Below, piece by piece: positions 1-8,225 of a stretch of 10,517 nucleotides of DNA. Source of the DNA: Candidatus Sumerlaeota bacterium (GTDB taxonomy: Bacteria; Sumerlaeota; Sumerlaeia; UBA8349); NCBI GenBank assembly GCA_003501375.1, contig DNPO01000301.1, forward strand, positions 1 to 10,517, read 5' to 3'. Made by a program: the position numbers and the translations under genes. Every line of letters starts with the position of its first letter. Position 1 is the stretch's first letter. The notes under the pieces were generated by a model. The model worked only from the letters and a program-made list of their open reading frames with translations, was not told the origin of the DNA and did not search any database.

Positions 1-2835
1 AAGCAGGCAGAAGAAGTACTGCAACGGTTGAATCGGGAATTGCGTGCGATTAGTGATTGTAACCAAACGTTGATTCGGGCGGAGAATGAACAAACTCTAC
101 TCGATAATGTTTGTCGCATTATTTGTGATGAGGCCGGTTATCGTATGGCTTGGGTGGGCTGTCCAGAAAACGATAGAGACAAGACGATTCGTCCTCTCGC
201 TTGGGCTGGGGTTGAGGAGGGGTATCTGGGGACGGCCAATATAACTTGGGACGAGACAGGCGAGCGTGGACGTGGTCCGGTTGGAACCGCGGTTCGTAGT
301 GGTAAAAGTGTTTGCATTCAAGACTTTGCGGCTGATCCTCAAGTTTCTTGTTGGCGAGATGGCGCGTTGCGCCGGGGCTATCGCTCCTGCATTACTCTTC
401 CCCTTGCAGACGCTAACGGCAATATATTTGCAGTGCTTGCCATCTATTCCCCCATGCCGAACACTTTCACCGCAGACGAGGTTCGCCTTTTGGAGGAGTT
501 GGCGGGTGATTTGGCGTTTGGTATTACGGTACTCCGTGCGCGCATGGAGCACCAGCGGATGGAAGAGCAATTGAGGCGTTTGTCTGACCTGCAAAGCATC
601 ATTCTTAATAATGCCGCCTATATGGTTATTTCAGTCGATTCCCAGGGAATCGTTACAACTTTTAACCCAGCCGCCGAGCGTACCCTGGGCTACACTGCTG
701 ATGAATTGATTGGCAAGGCGTCCCCGTTAATTTTTCATGATCCTAATGAAATACTTGAACGCGCCAGGGTATTTTCCCAGGAACTGGATACGGTCATTCC
801 TCCGACTTTTGAAGTATTTGCCGCAAAAGCCCGCCGCAATCTGCCTAACGAATACGAATGGACGTACATTTGCAAAGATGGCTCGCGGTTGCCTGTCTTG
901 CTGTCGGTTACGGCGTTATCTGATTCTGCAGGCGGGGTCATCGGATTTCTGGGTATTGCCATTGATATTGCTGAACGGAAACGGGCGGAGGCAGAGCGTC
1001 TGGTCCATCTGAGGTTCTTGGAGGGTATGGAGCAGTTGAATCGAGCGATCCAAGGCACGAGTGATCTGGAAAAGATGATGAGCGATGCACTGGATACGTT
1101 GTTGGAAGTTTTTCATTGCGATCGAGCATGGTTGGTTTATCCCTGCGATCCTGAGGCTCCCACGTGGCAATCGGTAATGGAACGTACCCGCCCGGAATAT
1201 CCGGGGGCCTTTGAAAAGAAACTGATTGTTCCTGTTGAACCACTTGTTGTGGAAAATTTCAAGGCATTGAGAGCAACCGACGGCCCGGTGACTTTTGGTC
1301 CGGGATTTGATATGCCGCTGTCTTCTGCTTTGATCGAAGTACATGGCATTTTATCCATGATCGCGATGGCAATTTATCCCAAGGGTGACAAACCTTACAT
1401 GTTCGGGTTGCACCAGTGTTCTTACATACGCGACTGGACAACGGATGAGAAGGCGCTTTTTCAAGAAATGGGGCGGCGCCTTGCCGATGGATTAACGAGT
1501 TTGCTTTCGTATCGCAACCTGCAACAAAGTGAGCAAAACTATCGCCAGTTCGTCGATACGGCAAACGAAGGGATTTGGATGTTTTCTGCTGATACGCTCA
1601 CACTGTCTGTCAATGCGAAAATGGCGGAAATCCTTGGTTACCAGATAGAGGAAATGGTTGGACTACCGCTTGCCTCTTTTATATTTGATGAGGATTTGCC
1701 TGAATATAGAAGAAAAATTGCAATTCATAAGCAGGGGGTTGCGGAACACTTTGAATTCCGGTTCCGCCATAAAGACGGCCGATCGGTATGGACTCTGGTG
1801 TCTGCTACACCGATTTTTGATGGTGAGCATCGCTTTAGCGCTTCTTTCGCCATGCTTACCGACATTACGGAACGCAAGCAGATGGAGGAAAAACTGCAAG
1901 AGTCAGAAAAACGTCTGCGGGTTACTTTGGAAGTGACCCAGATTGGTATTTGGGATTGGGATATTTCCCAGGATCATTGGTATGCTTCCCCCATTTATTA
2001 CACGATGCTCGGTTACACACCTCGCATGGGCCTTGGAGATAGGGACGAATGGGTCGACCGCGTACACCCTGACGATTTGCCTCTGGTGAAGAAAGAAATT
2101 CAAAATGTGTTATCGCAGAATTTTAAGGAATATCAGTATGAAGCGCGCATGCGACATGCTGATGGTACCTATCGCTGGCAATTGGTCCGAGGGGTCGGGA
2201 TTGAGTCTGACTCAACGGGGAAAGTAACCCGCCTGCTGGGTATTCGCATTGATATTGCTGACCGTAAACGTGTGGAGGAGGCGTTGCAAGAGTCGGAAAA
2301 ACGCCTGGCTCAGATTATTGATTTTCTGCCGGATGCCACTTTTGCTATTGACTTGAATGGCAAGATAATCGCATGGAATCATGCAATAGAAGAAATGAGC
2401 GGGGTGAAGACAACGGATATCATAGGTAAAGGTAATTTTGAATATGCCCTGCCATTCTATGGCAAACGCAGACCCATGTTGATAGACCTTGTATTTAAGC
2501 CAGACGATGAAATACGGAAAGAGTACGTGTTTGTCAGAAAAGAAGGCGCGTGTCTGTTGGCGGAAGCAGAACTGCCTGTAAAGAATGAAAAGCGTGTTTT
2601 GTGGGGAATAGCCCGGCCCCTGTATGACAGCCGCGGAAACGCAGTCGGTGCTATCGAGTCTTTGCGAGATATTACCGAGCGCAGGCTTGCTGAGGAAGCG
2701 TCCAACAAGAAACGCGAAGAATTGGAAAGATTCGAAAAAGTCACCATTGGTCGCGAATTAAAAATGATGGAGTTAAAGCAGCGTATTGCAGAACTTGAGG
2801 TGATAACCTTGCAGAAGGAGAAGAGTGATGAATAA
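1..2835 (+). CDS. Multi-domain GAF/PAS sensor protein without visible output domain (5' end outside window)
   Basis: The frame is open from base 1, and the first residues (KQAEEVLQRLNRELRAISDCN) read as the usual linker after a PAS domain. The gene therefore almost certainly begins upstream; a TTG at 28 is not a convincing start. Domains by nucleotide position: GAF about 85-540; PAS about 590-980, ending in DIAERK; a divergent GAF about 1020-1520; PAS about 1530-1880, ending in DITERK; a PAS_3-like domain with WDWD about 1905-2280, ending in DIADRK; PAS about 2295-2690, ending in DITERR. The last 45 or so residues are charged and probably coiled coil, with an FEKVTIGRELKMMELK segment often seen next to PAS/kinase modules. 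I find no H-box, ATPase, GGDEF, EAL, receiver or methyl-accepting region and no membrane segment in the visible part, so the protein is likely cytosolic. Its stop overlaps the following ErcA-like gene, which suggests translational coupling. Ligand unknown. It is inferred to work through a partner, such as the hybrid kinase at 4085. Confidence 0.9.
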   Translation, partial: KQAEEVLQRLNRELRAISDCNQTLIRAENEQTLLDNVCRIICDEAGYRMAWVGCPENDRDKTIRPLAWAGVEEGYLGTANITWDETGERGRGPVGTAVRSGKSVCIQDFAADPQVSCWRDGALRRGYRSCITLPLADANGNIFAVLAIYSPMPNTFTADEVRLLEELAGDLAFGITVLRARMEHQRMEEQLRRLSDLQSIILNNAAYMVISVDSQGIVTTFNPAAERTLGYTADELIGKASPLIFHDPNEILERARVFSQELDTVIPPTFEVFAAKARRNLPNEYEWTYICKDGSRLPVLLSVTALSDSAGGVIGFLGIAIDIAERKRAEAERLVHLRFLEGMEQLNRAIQGTSDLEKMMSDALDTLLEVFHCDRAWLVYPCDPEAPTWQSVMERTRPEYPGAFEKKLIVPVEPLVVENFKALRATDGPVTFGPGFDMPLSSALIEVHGILSMIAMAIYPKGDKPYMFGLHQCSYIRDWTTDEKALFQEMGRRLADGLTSLLSYRNLQQSEQNYRQFVDTANEGIWMFSADTLTLSVNAKMAEILGYQIEEMVGLPLASFIFDEDLPEYRRKIAIHKQGVAEHFEFRFRHKDGRSVWTLVSATPIFDGEHRFSASFAMLTDITERKQMEEKLQESEKRLRVTLEVTQIGIWDWDISQDHWYASPIYYTMLGYTPRMGLGDRDEWVDRVHPDDLPLVKKEIQNVLSQNFKEYQYEARMRHADGTYRWQLVRGVGIESDSTGKVTRLLGIRIDIADRKRVEEALQESEKRLAQIIDFLPDATFAIDLNGKIIAWNHAIEEMSGVKTTDIIGKGNFEYALPFYGKRRPMLIDLVFKPDDEIRKEYVFVRKEGACLLAEAELPVKNEKRVLWGIARPLYDSRGNAVGAIESLRDITERRLAEEASNKKREELERFEKVTIGRELKMMELKQRIAELEVITLQKEKSDE
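2815..2820 (+). promoter_or_regulatory. Ribosome binding site for the ercA-like gene
   Basis: AAGGAG lies inside the end of the sensor gene, 7 bases before the ATG at 2828 and only 4 before the in-frame GTG at 2825. The spacing favours the ATG as the true start. Confidence 0.7.
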
Positions 2836-3994
2836 TGACTATCTGCTGAATCTCCGGAAATTTGTGGTTCCTGAATTTGTTTACGGTGAAGGCGCGATTA
2901 ACCTGGTCGGCCAGCATGTTAGAAGTTTTGGTGCGGAGAAAGCGCTGCTCGTTACTGATTCCGGCATTATCCAGGCGGGGTGGGTTAAAAAGGTAGAGGA
3001 AAATTTAATCCAGGAAGGCATTCCCTATGTTATTTTTTCCGATGTCACACAAAACCCCAAAGATTCGGAAGTGATGGCAGGGGCAAAGGTTTATTTAGAG
3101 CATGGGTGCGATATTATTTTGGCGATTGGTGGGGGGAGTCCAATGGATGCGGCAAAAGGCATCGGGGTGGTCTCCACCAATAATAAGCATGTGTTGGAGT
3201 TTGAGGGTGTGGACAAAGTACCGATTCCCGGTCCTCCTTTAATCTGCATCCCCACTACCGCCGGTACCGCAGCGGATGTTTCACAATTCGCCATTATCAA
3301 TGATTGCTCCCGAAAAGTAAAAGTAGCCATTATTAGTAAAACGGTGGTGCCCGATGTGGCCTTGATTGATCCGCAAACCACCACCACGATGTGGCCTGAA
3401 CTTACGGCAGCAACGGGAATTGATGCACTGGTGCATGCGTGCGAGTCTTATGTTTCCAGCATCAGTTCTCCCATTACCGACCTGACTGCTTTGGAAGCAA
3501 TCCGGTTGATTTATGAAAATTTGATTCCGGCAATCCAGCATCCTTTGGAAATGGAATTTCGTGATAAAATGATGCGGGCCAGTTTGTTGGCTGGGATGGC
3601 TTTTTCCAATGCCAGTTTGGGATTGGTTCACAGCATGGCACATAGCCTGGGTGGTTTGTTAGACCTTGCTCATGGCATTTGTAACGCTATTTTGTTAGAA
3701 TACGTCGTGGAGTTCAATTATGCGGCCTGCCCGGATAAATATGACAAAATAGCGGAAGCAATGCATGTCGAGATTTCCCATTTGAATGCCGCAGAGAGAA
3801 AATTAGCGCTGCTTGATCGGATCAAAAAACTACGGTGTGATGCGGGTATCACTCAGACGTTGGGGGAGTATGGAGTCAATACCAGTGTTTCGGAGCGATT
3901 GGCCTATAATGCGAGTCTTGATCCGTGCCTGGCAACCAATCCTCGCGAAGCAACGGTGGAAGAGATTAAGGCAATATACGAACGCGCGCTCTGA
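2828..3994 (+). CDS. ercA: Iron-containing alcohol dehydrogenase, ErcA-like regulatory type
   Basis: This is a group III iron-dependent alcohol dehydrogenase homologue of 388 residues, a normal length for the family. The N-terminal NAD-binding half has GGGSPMD at residues 101-107. The C-terminal half keeps all four metal ligands, Asp199 and His203 (GIDALVH) and His268 and His282 (LVHSMAHSLG...LAHG), with the same spacing as in FucO. The opening LRKFVVPEFVYG, the FEGVD segment, PTTAGTAADVSQFAI and the late DPC..TNPR motif match, from memory, ErcA of Pseudomonas aeruginosa. ErcA is known genetically as a regulator in ethanol-oxidation control rather than as the main catabolic enzyme. The start at 2828 is set by AAGGAG; a GTG at 2825 is possible. 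The 8-base overlap with the upstream sensor gene and the kinase downstream repeat the ErcA-next-to-sensor-kinase context. The intact ligands mean catalytic activity is possible. The Fe-ADH family call is nearly certain; the ErcA subtype is likely. Confidence 0.88.
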   Translation: MNNDYLLNLRKFVVPEFVYGEGAINLVGQHVRSFGAEKALLVTDSGIIQAGWVKKVEENLIQEGIPYVIFSDVTQNPKDSEVMAGAKVYLEHGCDIILAIGGGSPMDAAKGIGVVSTNNKHVLEFEGVDKVPIPGPPLICIPTTAGTAADVSQFAIINDCSRKVKVAIISKTVVPDVALIDPQTTTTMWPELTAATGIDALVHACESYVSSISSPITDLTALEAIRLIYENLIPAIQHPLEMEFRDKMMRASLLAGMAFSNASLGLVHSMAHSLGGLLDLAHGICNAILLEYVVEFNYAACPDKYDKIAEAMHVEISHLNAAERKLALLDRIKKLRCDAGITQTLGEYGVNTSVSERLAYNASLDPCLATNPREATVEEIKAIYERAL

Positions 3995-4020
3995 CGTTTA
4001 TTTAGAGCATATTTGTTGCC

Positions 4021-4050
4021 TTGAACGCGGTGGTTTTTGAAGTCTATAAC
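4021..4050 (+). promoter_or_regulatory. Putative sigma70 promoter for the hybrid kinase gene
   Basis: TTGAAC at 4021-4026 and TATAAC at 4045-4050 are separated by 18 bases. This would place a transcription start near 4057, about 28 bases before the ATG at 4085. It lies in the only real gap of the cluster, so the kinase may be transcribed independently as well as by read-through. Confidence 0.4.
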
Positions 4051-4072
4051 GAATGAATCTGAGAAGAGTAGA

Positions 4073-4078
4073 GAGAGG
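4073..4078 (+). promoter_or_regulatory. Ribosome binding site for the hybrid kinase gene
   Basis: GAGAGG sits 6 bases before the ATG at 4085. The further upstream in-frame TTG at 4037 has no purine-rich site and overlaps the putative promoter, so 4085 is chosen as the start. Confidence 0.6.
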
Positions 4079-4084
4079 CAGCAT

Positions 4085-6163
4085 ATGAATAAGCGTCTCC
4101 ATCCCAACGCCCATCAAGATGCCATCCGGGAAAAGATGATCGGATTGGGGGAGAACTCTTTTCGGAAAACGTATTATCCACAGTTAAAAGAACAGATGGA
4201 GTATCTGGAAAAAAAATCGGCAGCGCTCTTGAACATGTTGGAAGACCTCGAAGAAGCACGGCATAAATTGGAAGAGAGTGAAGCCAAGTACCGGATGTTG
4301 ATTGACAATCAAACTGATTTAATTGTTAAGGCGGATCGCGAGGGTAAGTTTTTGTTTGTTAGCCCATCGTATTGCCGTATGTTTGGGAAAACGGAAGCGG
4401 AGTTACTCAACAAAAATTTCATGCCGCTGGTTTACGAAGAGGATCAGGTGACAATTAGGAATGCGATAGAGGGACTTGCTTCTCCACCGCATACTGCTTA
4501 CATGGAACAACGCGCTATGATGCAGGATGGGTGGCATTGGTTGGCCTGGGTAAACACGGCAATATTGGATGATCGAGGCGAAGTAGAAACTATCATTGGG
4601 GTGGGGCGCGATATTACTGAACGGAAAGAAGCAGAGCAGGCTTTGGCGGAAAGTGAAGCCAAAACGCGGAGCATTCTGGACAATATTGAGATTGGAGTTG
4701 CATTGATCAGTCCCGGGTTGCAGGTGCTGGAACTGAACAGCAAAATGCGCGAGTGGTTTCCCGAGGTGAAGCCTGGTGAGGCTCCGCTTTGCTTTCAAGC
4801 ATTGGGGAATTTACCACACCAGGATGTTTGCGATTATTGCCCGACCTGCAAGACCTTGCAGGATGGACTCGTGCATGAATCCACTACGCCACTGTCACGT
4901 GGCGGCAGCATGCACACGTATCGTATTGTCGCATCGCCTATTTTTAATCCAGAGGGTGAAATTACCGCCGCTATCGAAATGATCGAAGATATTACGGAAA
5001 AATTGTCCCTGGAATCTCAGTTGCAGCAGTCGCAAAAAATGGAAGCGGTTGGACGATTGGCCGGCGGTGTGGCGCATGACTTCAACAATATGCTCGGGGT
5101 GATTTTGGGGCACGTGGAGCTCGCACTCGATGAAGTAGACCCAACTCTTCCCGTTGTGGCCGATTTGCAAGAAATTCAAAAAGCGGCGGAGCGTTCTGCC
5201 GACTTAACACGGCAATTGTTGGCCTTTGCGCGTAAACAAACGGTGGCGCCTAAATCACTGGACTTGAATGAAACGGTGGAAGGCATGTTGAAAATGTTGC
5301 AACGCCTGATCGGTGAAGACATTGATCTGGCGTGGATGCCCGGGGTGGATGTATCGCCGATTAAGATTGATCCCTCGCAGGTTGACCAAATTTTAGCCAA
5401 CTTGTGCGTAAACGCCCGCGATGCCATTAATGGTGTGGGCAAGGTAACCATTGAAACGGGAAGCACTGTTTTCAGCCTGGATTATTGCGAAAACAACATG
5501 GGGTTTGTACCGGGGCAGTATACCATGCTGGCCATTAGCGATGACGGTTCTGGGATGGATAAGGAAACGCAGGCCAAGATATTTGAGCCGTTTTTCACCA
5601 CCAAAGGAGCGGGGAAGGGTACGGGGTTAGGCTTGGCTACTGTTTACGGTATCGTGCGACAAAACGCGGGGTTTATCAATGTTTACAGCGAACCGGGGCA
5701 GGGTACCACTTTCCGTATTTATTTGCCCGCCTTGACGGGGGAAACCGTTTTAAAGGGAAAAGCGCGGAATGTAGCTCCGATGCAAACCGGTACGGAAACA
5801 GTTTTGCTGGTGGAAGATGAAGTGCAATTACTCAATCTGGGAAGGCGATTTCTAATGCAACTGGGGTATCATGTATTGACCGCCAACACTCCCCCGGCGG
5901 CATTGCAATTTGTGCAGGAGTACTCGGGACAAATCCATTTATTAATGACGGATGTTGTTATGCCGGGTATGAGCGGACGCGATCTTTTTGAAAAGATACG
6001 GGACTTGCGACCGGATACCCGGTGCCTGTTCGTATCGGGATACACGGCGGATGTGATCGCCCACCACGGTATTTTGGAAGTCGGCGTGCATTTTCTCCAA
6101 AAGCCCTATTCTATAGAAGCGCTTTCGGTGAAGTTACGCGAGGTGCTGGCCGCCACCGTGTAG
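4085..6163 (+). CDS. Hybrid sensor histidine kinase (PAS-PAS-HisKA-HATPase-receiver)
   Basis: A 692-residue cytosolic hybrid kinase with no membrane segment. Residues 21-34 hold an LGENSFRKTYYPQL motif, followed by a coiled coil to about 65. PAS 1 is about 66-192 and PAS 2 about 193-318, both ending in DITE. PAS 2 contains Cys236, Cys249, Cys252 and Cys255 (C-x12-C-x2-C-x2-C), a candidate metal or iron-sulfur site. The H-box GGVAHDFNN gives the phosphoacceptor His331. The ATPase has an N-box at Asn443, G1 box DDGSG at 486-490 and G2 box GKGTGLG at 510-516. The C-terminal receiver is intact: acidic pair around Glu577/Asp578, phosphoacceptor Asp623 (MTDVVMPG) and Lys673. It should autophosphorylate on His331 and transfer to Asp623. 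No HPt or DNA-binding domain is present, so a further partner is needed. It follows the ercA-like gene by 90 bases and probably belongs to the same signalling module. Input signal unknown. Confidence 0.95.
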   Translation: MNKRLHPNAHQDAIREKMIGLGENSFRKTYYPQLKEQMEYLEKKSAALLNMLEDLEEARHKLEESEAKYRMLIDNQTDLIVKADREGKFLFVSPSYCRMFGKTEAELLNKNFMPLVYEEDQVTIRNAIEGLASPPHTAYMEQRAMMQDGWHWLAWVNTAILDDRGEVETIIGVGRDITERKEAEQALAESEAKTRSILDNIEIGVALISPGLQVLELNSKMREWFPEVKPGEAPLCFQALGNLPHQDVCDYCPTCKTLQDGLVHESTTPLSRGGSMHTYRIVASPIFNPEGEITAAIEMIEDITEKLSLESQLQQSQKMEAVGRLAGGVAHDFNNMLGVILGHVELALDEVDPTLPVVADLQEIQKAAERSADLTRQLLAFARKQTVAPKSLDLNETVEGMLKMLQRLIGEDIDLAWMPGVDVSPIKIDPSQVDQILANLCVNARDAINGVGKVTIETGSTVFSLDYCENNMGFVPGQYTMLAISDDGSGMDKETQAKIFEPFFTTKGAGKGTGLGLATVYGIVRQNAGFINVYSEPGQGTTFRIYLPALTGETVLKGKARNVAPMQTGTETVLLVEDEVQLLNLGRRFLMQLGYHVLTANTPPAALQFVQEYSGQIHLLMTDVVMPGMSGRDLFEKIRDLRPDTRCLFVSGYTADVIAHHGILEVGVHFLQKPYSIEALSVKLREVLAATV

Positions 6164-6174
6164 AGATGAGAATG

Positions 6175-6915
6175 TTACTTTAGCGTAAACGCTGCGTTTA
6201 GATAACTGACGGCTTCTTGTTCATTGTAACGGTTGACACGCAACAATTGCGGTGTGAAACCCATTTGCTGCAATTGCTTCAAAATGCTTTTCCAATGTTC
6301 AAGACGGCGTGTGGGAATATAGGGATTGCCTTTTATCATTCGTGCATCGCTCCAACCATCCGTACTGTTTACGGGTGTGTAAATTGAACCGTCCACCACG
6401 CAATCGCCCTCATACAATTGAGAAAAGAGCTTGCGTTGAACGGGCGCGCACATGGTCATCAAGACAAAAACTCCGTCGGGTTTCAGTGCCGTGTAAATAC
6501 CTTCAAAGAGTGCAACGCGGTCTTCGAGTTGCGTGATGCAGTGCGCGGCGTGTCCGTCGATTATGAAGTCAAATTTCCCACGCATTTCTTTAGGTATCGC
6601 ACAGATATCTCCGACGTGATACGTAATGTTGTTTCCTTCGGATTGTTCTTTTGCCATTTGGATGGCTGTTTTGCTGATGTCGATTCCAACCCCGCCGAAT
6701 CCGCGTTGGGCCAGCATGCGCAAGAGCGGCCCGGTGCCACATCCGAGTTCGAGCACCTTGCCATTTTGAGGCGTCCACGGTTGCGCAAATACGTCCTCCA
6801 AGAAACGTTGGTCGTTCGGGTCGATTTCCCAAGCATACGAGCGCAAATCCCAGGACTTGATTCCTTTGGTTTGCATTCGTTGGTATTCGTACTCGTGCGA
6901 TTCGTAGGTTTTCAT
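6175..6915 (-). CDS. Class I SAM-dependent methyltransferase
   Basis: A 246-residue Rossmann-fold methyltransferase of the Methyltransf_11/25 type. Motif I is VLELGCGTG at residues 54-62. The acidic end of the second strand is GIDIS at 77-81 (Asp79, likely contacting the ribose). GD at 102-103 follows, then FDFIIDGHAAHC at 115-126, and the LKPDGVFVL strand at 144-152. There is no signal peptide or membrane segment. The substrate cannot be read from the sequence. The ATG is fused to the upstream NADH dehydrogenase stop as ATGA, so it is co-translated from the second position of that operon. Its stop lies only 11 bases from the stop of the convergent kinase gene. A role in quinone or redox metabolism would fit its partner, but that is only inference. 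A detoxifying or small-molecule methyltransferase is equally possible. Confidence 0.9.
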   Translation of the reverse strand: MKTYESHEYEYQRMQTKGIKSWDLRSYAWEIDPNDQRFLEDVFAQPWTPQNGKVLELGCGTGPLLRMLAQRGFGGVGIDISKTAIQMAKEQSEGNNITYHVGDICAIPKEMRGKFDFIIDGHAAHCITQLEDRVALFEGIYTALKPDGVFVLMTMCAPVQRKLFSQLYEGDCVVDGSIYTPVNSTDGWSDARMIKGNPYIPTRRLEHWKSILKQLQQMGFTPQLLRVNRYNEQEAVSYLNAAFTLK

Positions 6916-8225
6916 TTCCTATCTTTCTCGTTTTTCACCAGGGGAAAGGGCGATTTTCCCGTGATAATGCGCGGGCCGCGTTGGCGCGTAACATAACTCC
7001 ATGCCCACTGCACCATGATAACAAGTTTGTTTTGGAACTGGATCAGGAAGTGGATGTGGACGAAGGCCCACATGAGCCAGGCGATGAAGCCGTGCATGCG
7101 TAGTTTGCCGACAAAACAAACGGCGGCGTTGCGGCCAATTACCGCGAGGCTGCCTTTGTCAAAATAACAGAAATCGCCCGGGTCTTTGTTGCCGTGTAAT
7201 TGCGCGATCAGGCGATGCGCGGCGTGGTCGCCTTCCTGAATCGCTGCGGGAGCAACCTGTGGAAGTGGATTCCCGTTTTTATCTTTGACATGCGCGATGT
7301 CGCCCAGCACAAAAATTTCAGGATGCCCCGGCAGGGTCAGATTGGGTTGCACCATCACGCGCCCGCAGCGGTCCAATTCCGCACCAGCGCGATCCGCCAA
7401 GACTTTTCCCAAGGGTGACGCCTGAACCCCTGCGCCCCACAGCACGGTACGCGTGCGGATTTCGTCCTCCTGCCCGTTGCGTTTGAGCCGCACGCTGGGG
7501 ATGTCGATGTTGGTAACGCAACAGTTTGTTTCGACCGTAACGCCCAAAGATTCCAAGCCCTTGCGCGCCCGTTCAGAAAGGGATGGGGGAAAGGGTTGCA
7601 ATACGCGATCCATTCCTTCAAGCAGGTGGATTTTAACCTCGTTCGGTTTGATGAAGGAGAAGTCGTGGCGCAACGTATAGAGCGCCAATTCGCCCAATGC
7701 GCCCGCCAGTTCCACGCCGGTTGGCCCGCCGCCCACGATGACAAAGGTCATATATTCTTCGCGGAGTTTCGGATCGGTCTGGCGTTCCGCAGCCTCGAAC
7801 GCGAGGAAGATGCGGCGACGCATTTGCATGGCGTCCTCCAGCGTTTTGAGGCCAGGCGCATCCTTCTCCCACTCCGGGTGGCCGAAGTAGTGGTGTTTGG
7901 CTCCGGTGGCGATAACCAGGTAATCGTATTCCAACTCGCCGTCGCTGAGGATCACTTTTTTGGCGACCGAGTCGAGGTCAACCATTTCCGCAAGCAGCAC
8001 CACGGTACGCTCATGATTGCGGAAGATGGAACGGAGCGGGGCGGAAATGTCGCCCGCGTTGAGTCCGCCCGTGGCCACCTGGTACAGCAACGGCTGGAAA
8101 AGGTGGAAGTTGCGTTTGTCCACCAGGGTAACGTGGACGTTTTCCTTGCGGAGGTGGCGCGCGAAATAAAGTCCGGCGAATCCGCCGCCGATGACAACGA
8201 TGCGTGGAGGGACAGAGAGGAGCAT
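6912..8225 (-). CDS. ndh: Type II NADH:quinone oxidoreductase (NDH-2)
   Basis: A 437-residue FAD-dependent NADH dehydrogenase that passes electrons from NADH to membrane quinone without pumping protons. The FAD site is VVIGGGFAG near the N-terminus (glycines 13-18), followed by FQPLLYQVATGGL, a strong NDH-2 signature. The NADH site is VIVGGGPTG (165-170). GDIAH (308-312) contacts FAD. QVAPAAIQEG (323-332) corresponds to the AQxAxQ-type quinone/FAD region. DKGSLAVIGRNAAV follows. The C-terminal stretch of about 380-412 is rich in Trp, Phe and Ile with few charges (FIAWLMWAFVHIHFLIQF) and should anchor the protein to the inner face of the cytoplasmic membrane. The ATG at 8225 has AGGAAA (8232-8237, minus strand) 6 bases upstream. 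An in-frame TTG directly before it is too close to that site. It is the first gene of a two-gene operon with the methyltransferase. All expected motifs are present. Confidence 0.95.
   Translation of the reverse strand: MLLSVPPRIVVIGGGFAGLYFARHLRKENVHVTLVDKRNFHLFQPLLYQVATGGLNAGDISAPLRSIFRNHERTVVLLAEMVDLDSVAKKVILSDGELEYDYLVIATGAKHHYFGHPEWEKDAPGLKTLEDAMQMRRRIFLAFEAAERQTDPKLREEYMTFVIVGGGPTGVELAGALGELALYTLRHDFSFIKPNEVKIHLLEGMDRVLQPFPPSLSERARKGLESLGVTVETNCCVTNIDIPSVRLKRNGQEDEIRTRTVLWGAGVQASPLGKVLADRAGAELDRCGRVMVQPNLTLPGHPEIFVLGDIAHVKDKNGNPLPQVAPAAIQEGDHAAHRLIAQLHGNKDPGDFCYFDKGSLAVIGRNAAVCFVGKLRMHGFIAWLMWAFVHIHFLIQFQNKLVIMVQWAWSYVTRQRGPRIITGKSPFPLVKNEKDRK

Noticed and set aside
28..30. TTG at 28 as start of the sensor protein
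   Set aside because: The frame is open and protein-like back to base 1 with a typical post-PAS linker, so the gene continues upstream of the window.
1898..2310. Repeated CAAGAGTC-GAAAAACG stretches at about 1899 and 2286
   Set aside because: These encode the same QESEKRL linker before consecutive PAS domains and reflect domain duplication, not a separate DNA repeat.
3988..4008. Possible terminator hairpin after the ercA-like gene (GCTCT / AGAGC arms)
   Set aside because: Only five base pairs around an 11-base loop and no following T-run; too weak to call.
4037..4084. TTG at 4037 as start of the hybrid kinase
   Set aside because: No ribosome binding site precedes it and it falls within the putative promoter. 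The ATG at 4085 has GAGAGG at good spacing.
6186..6200. TAAACG-CTG-CGTTTA hairpin as terminator of the NADH dehydrogenase-methyltransferase operon
   Set aside because: It lies inside the coding sequence, the stem is AT-rich and short, and no U-tract follows on the minus strand.
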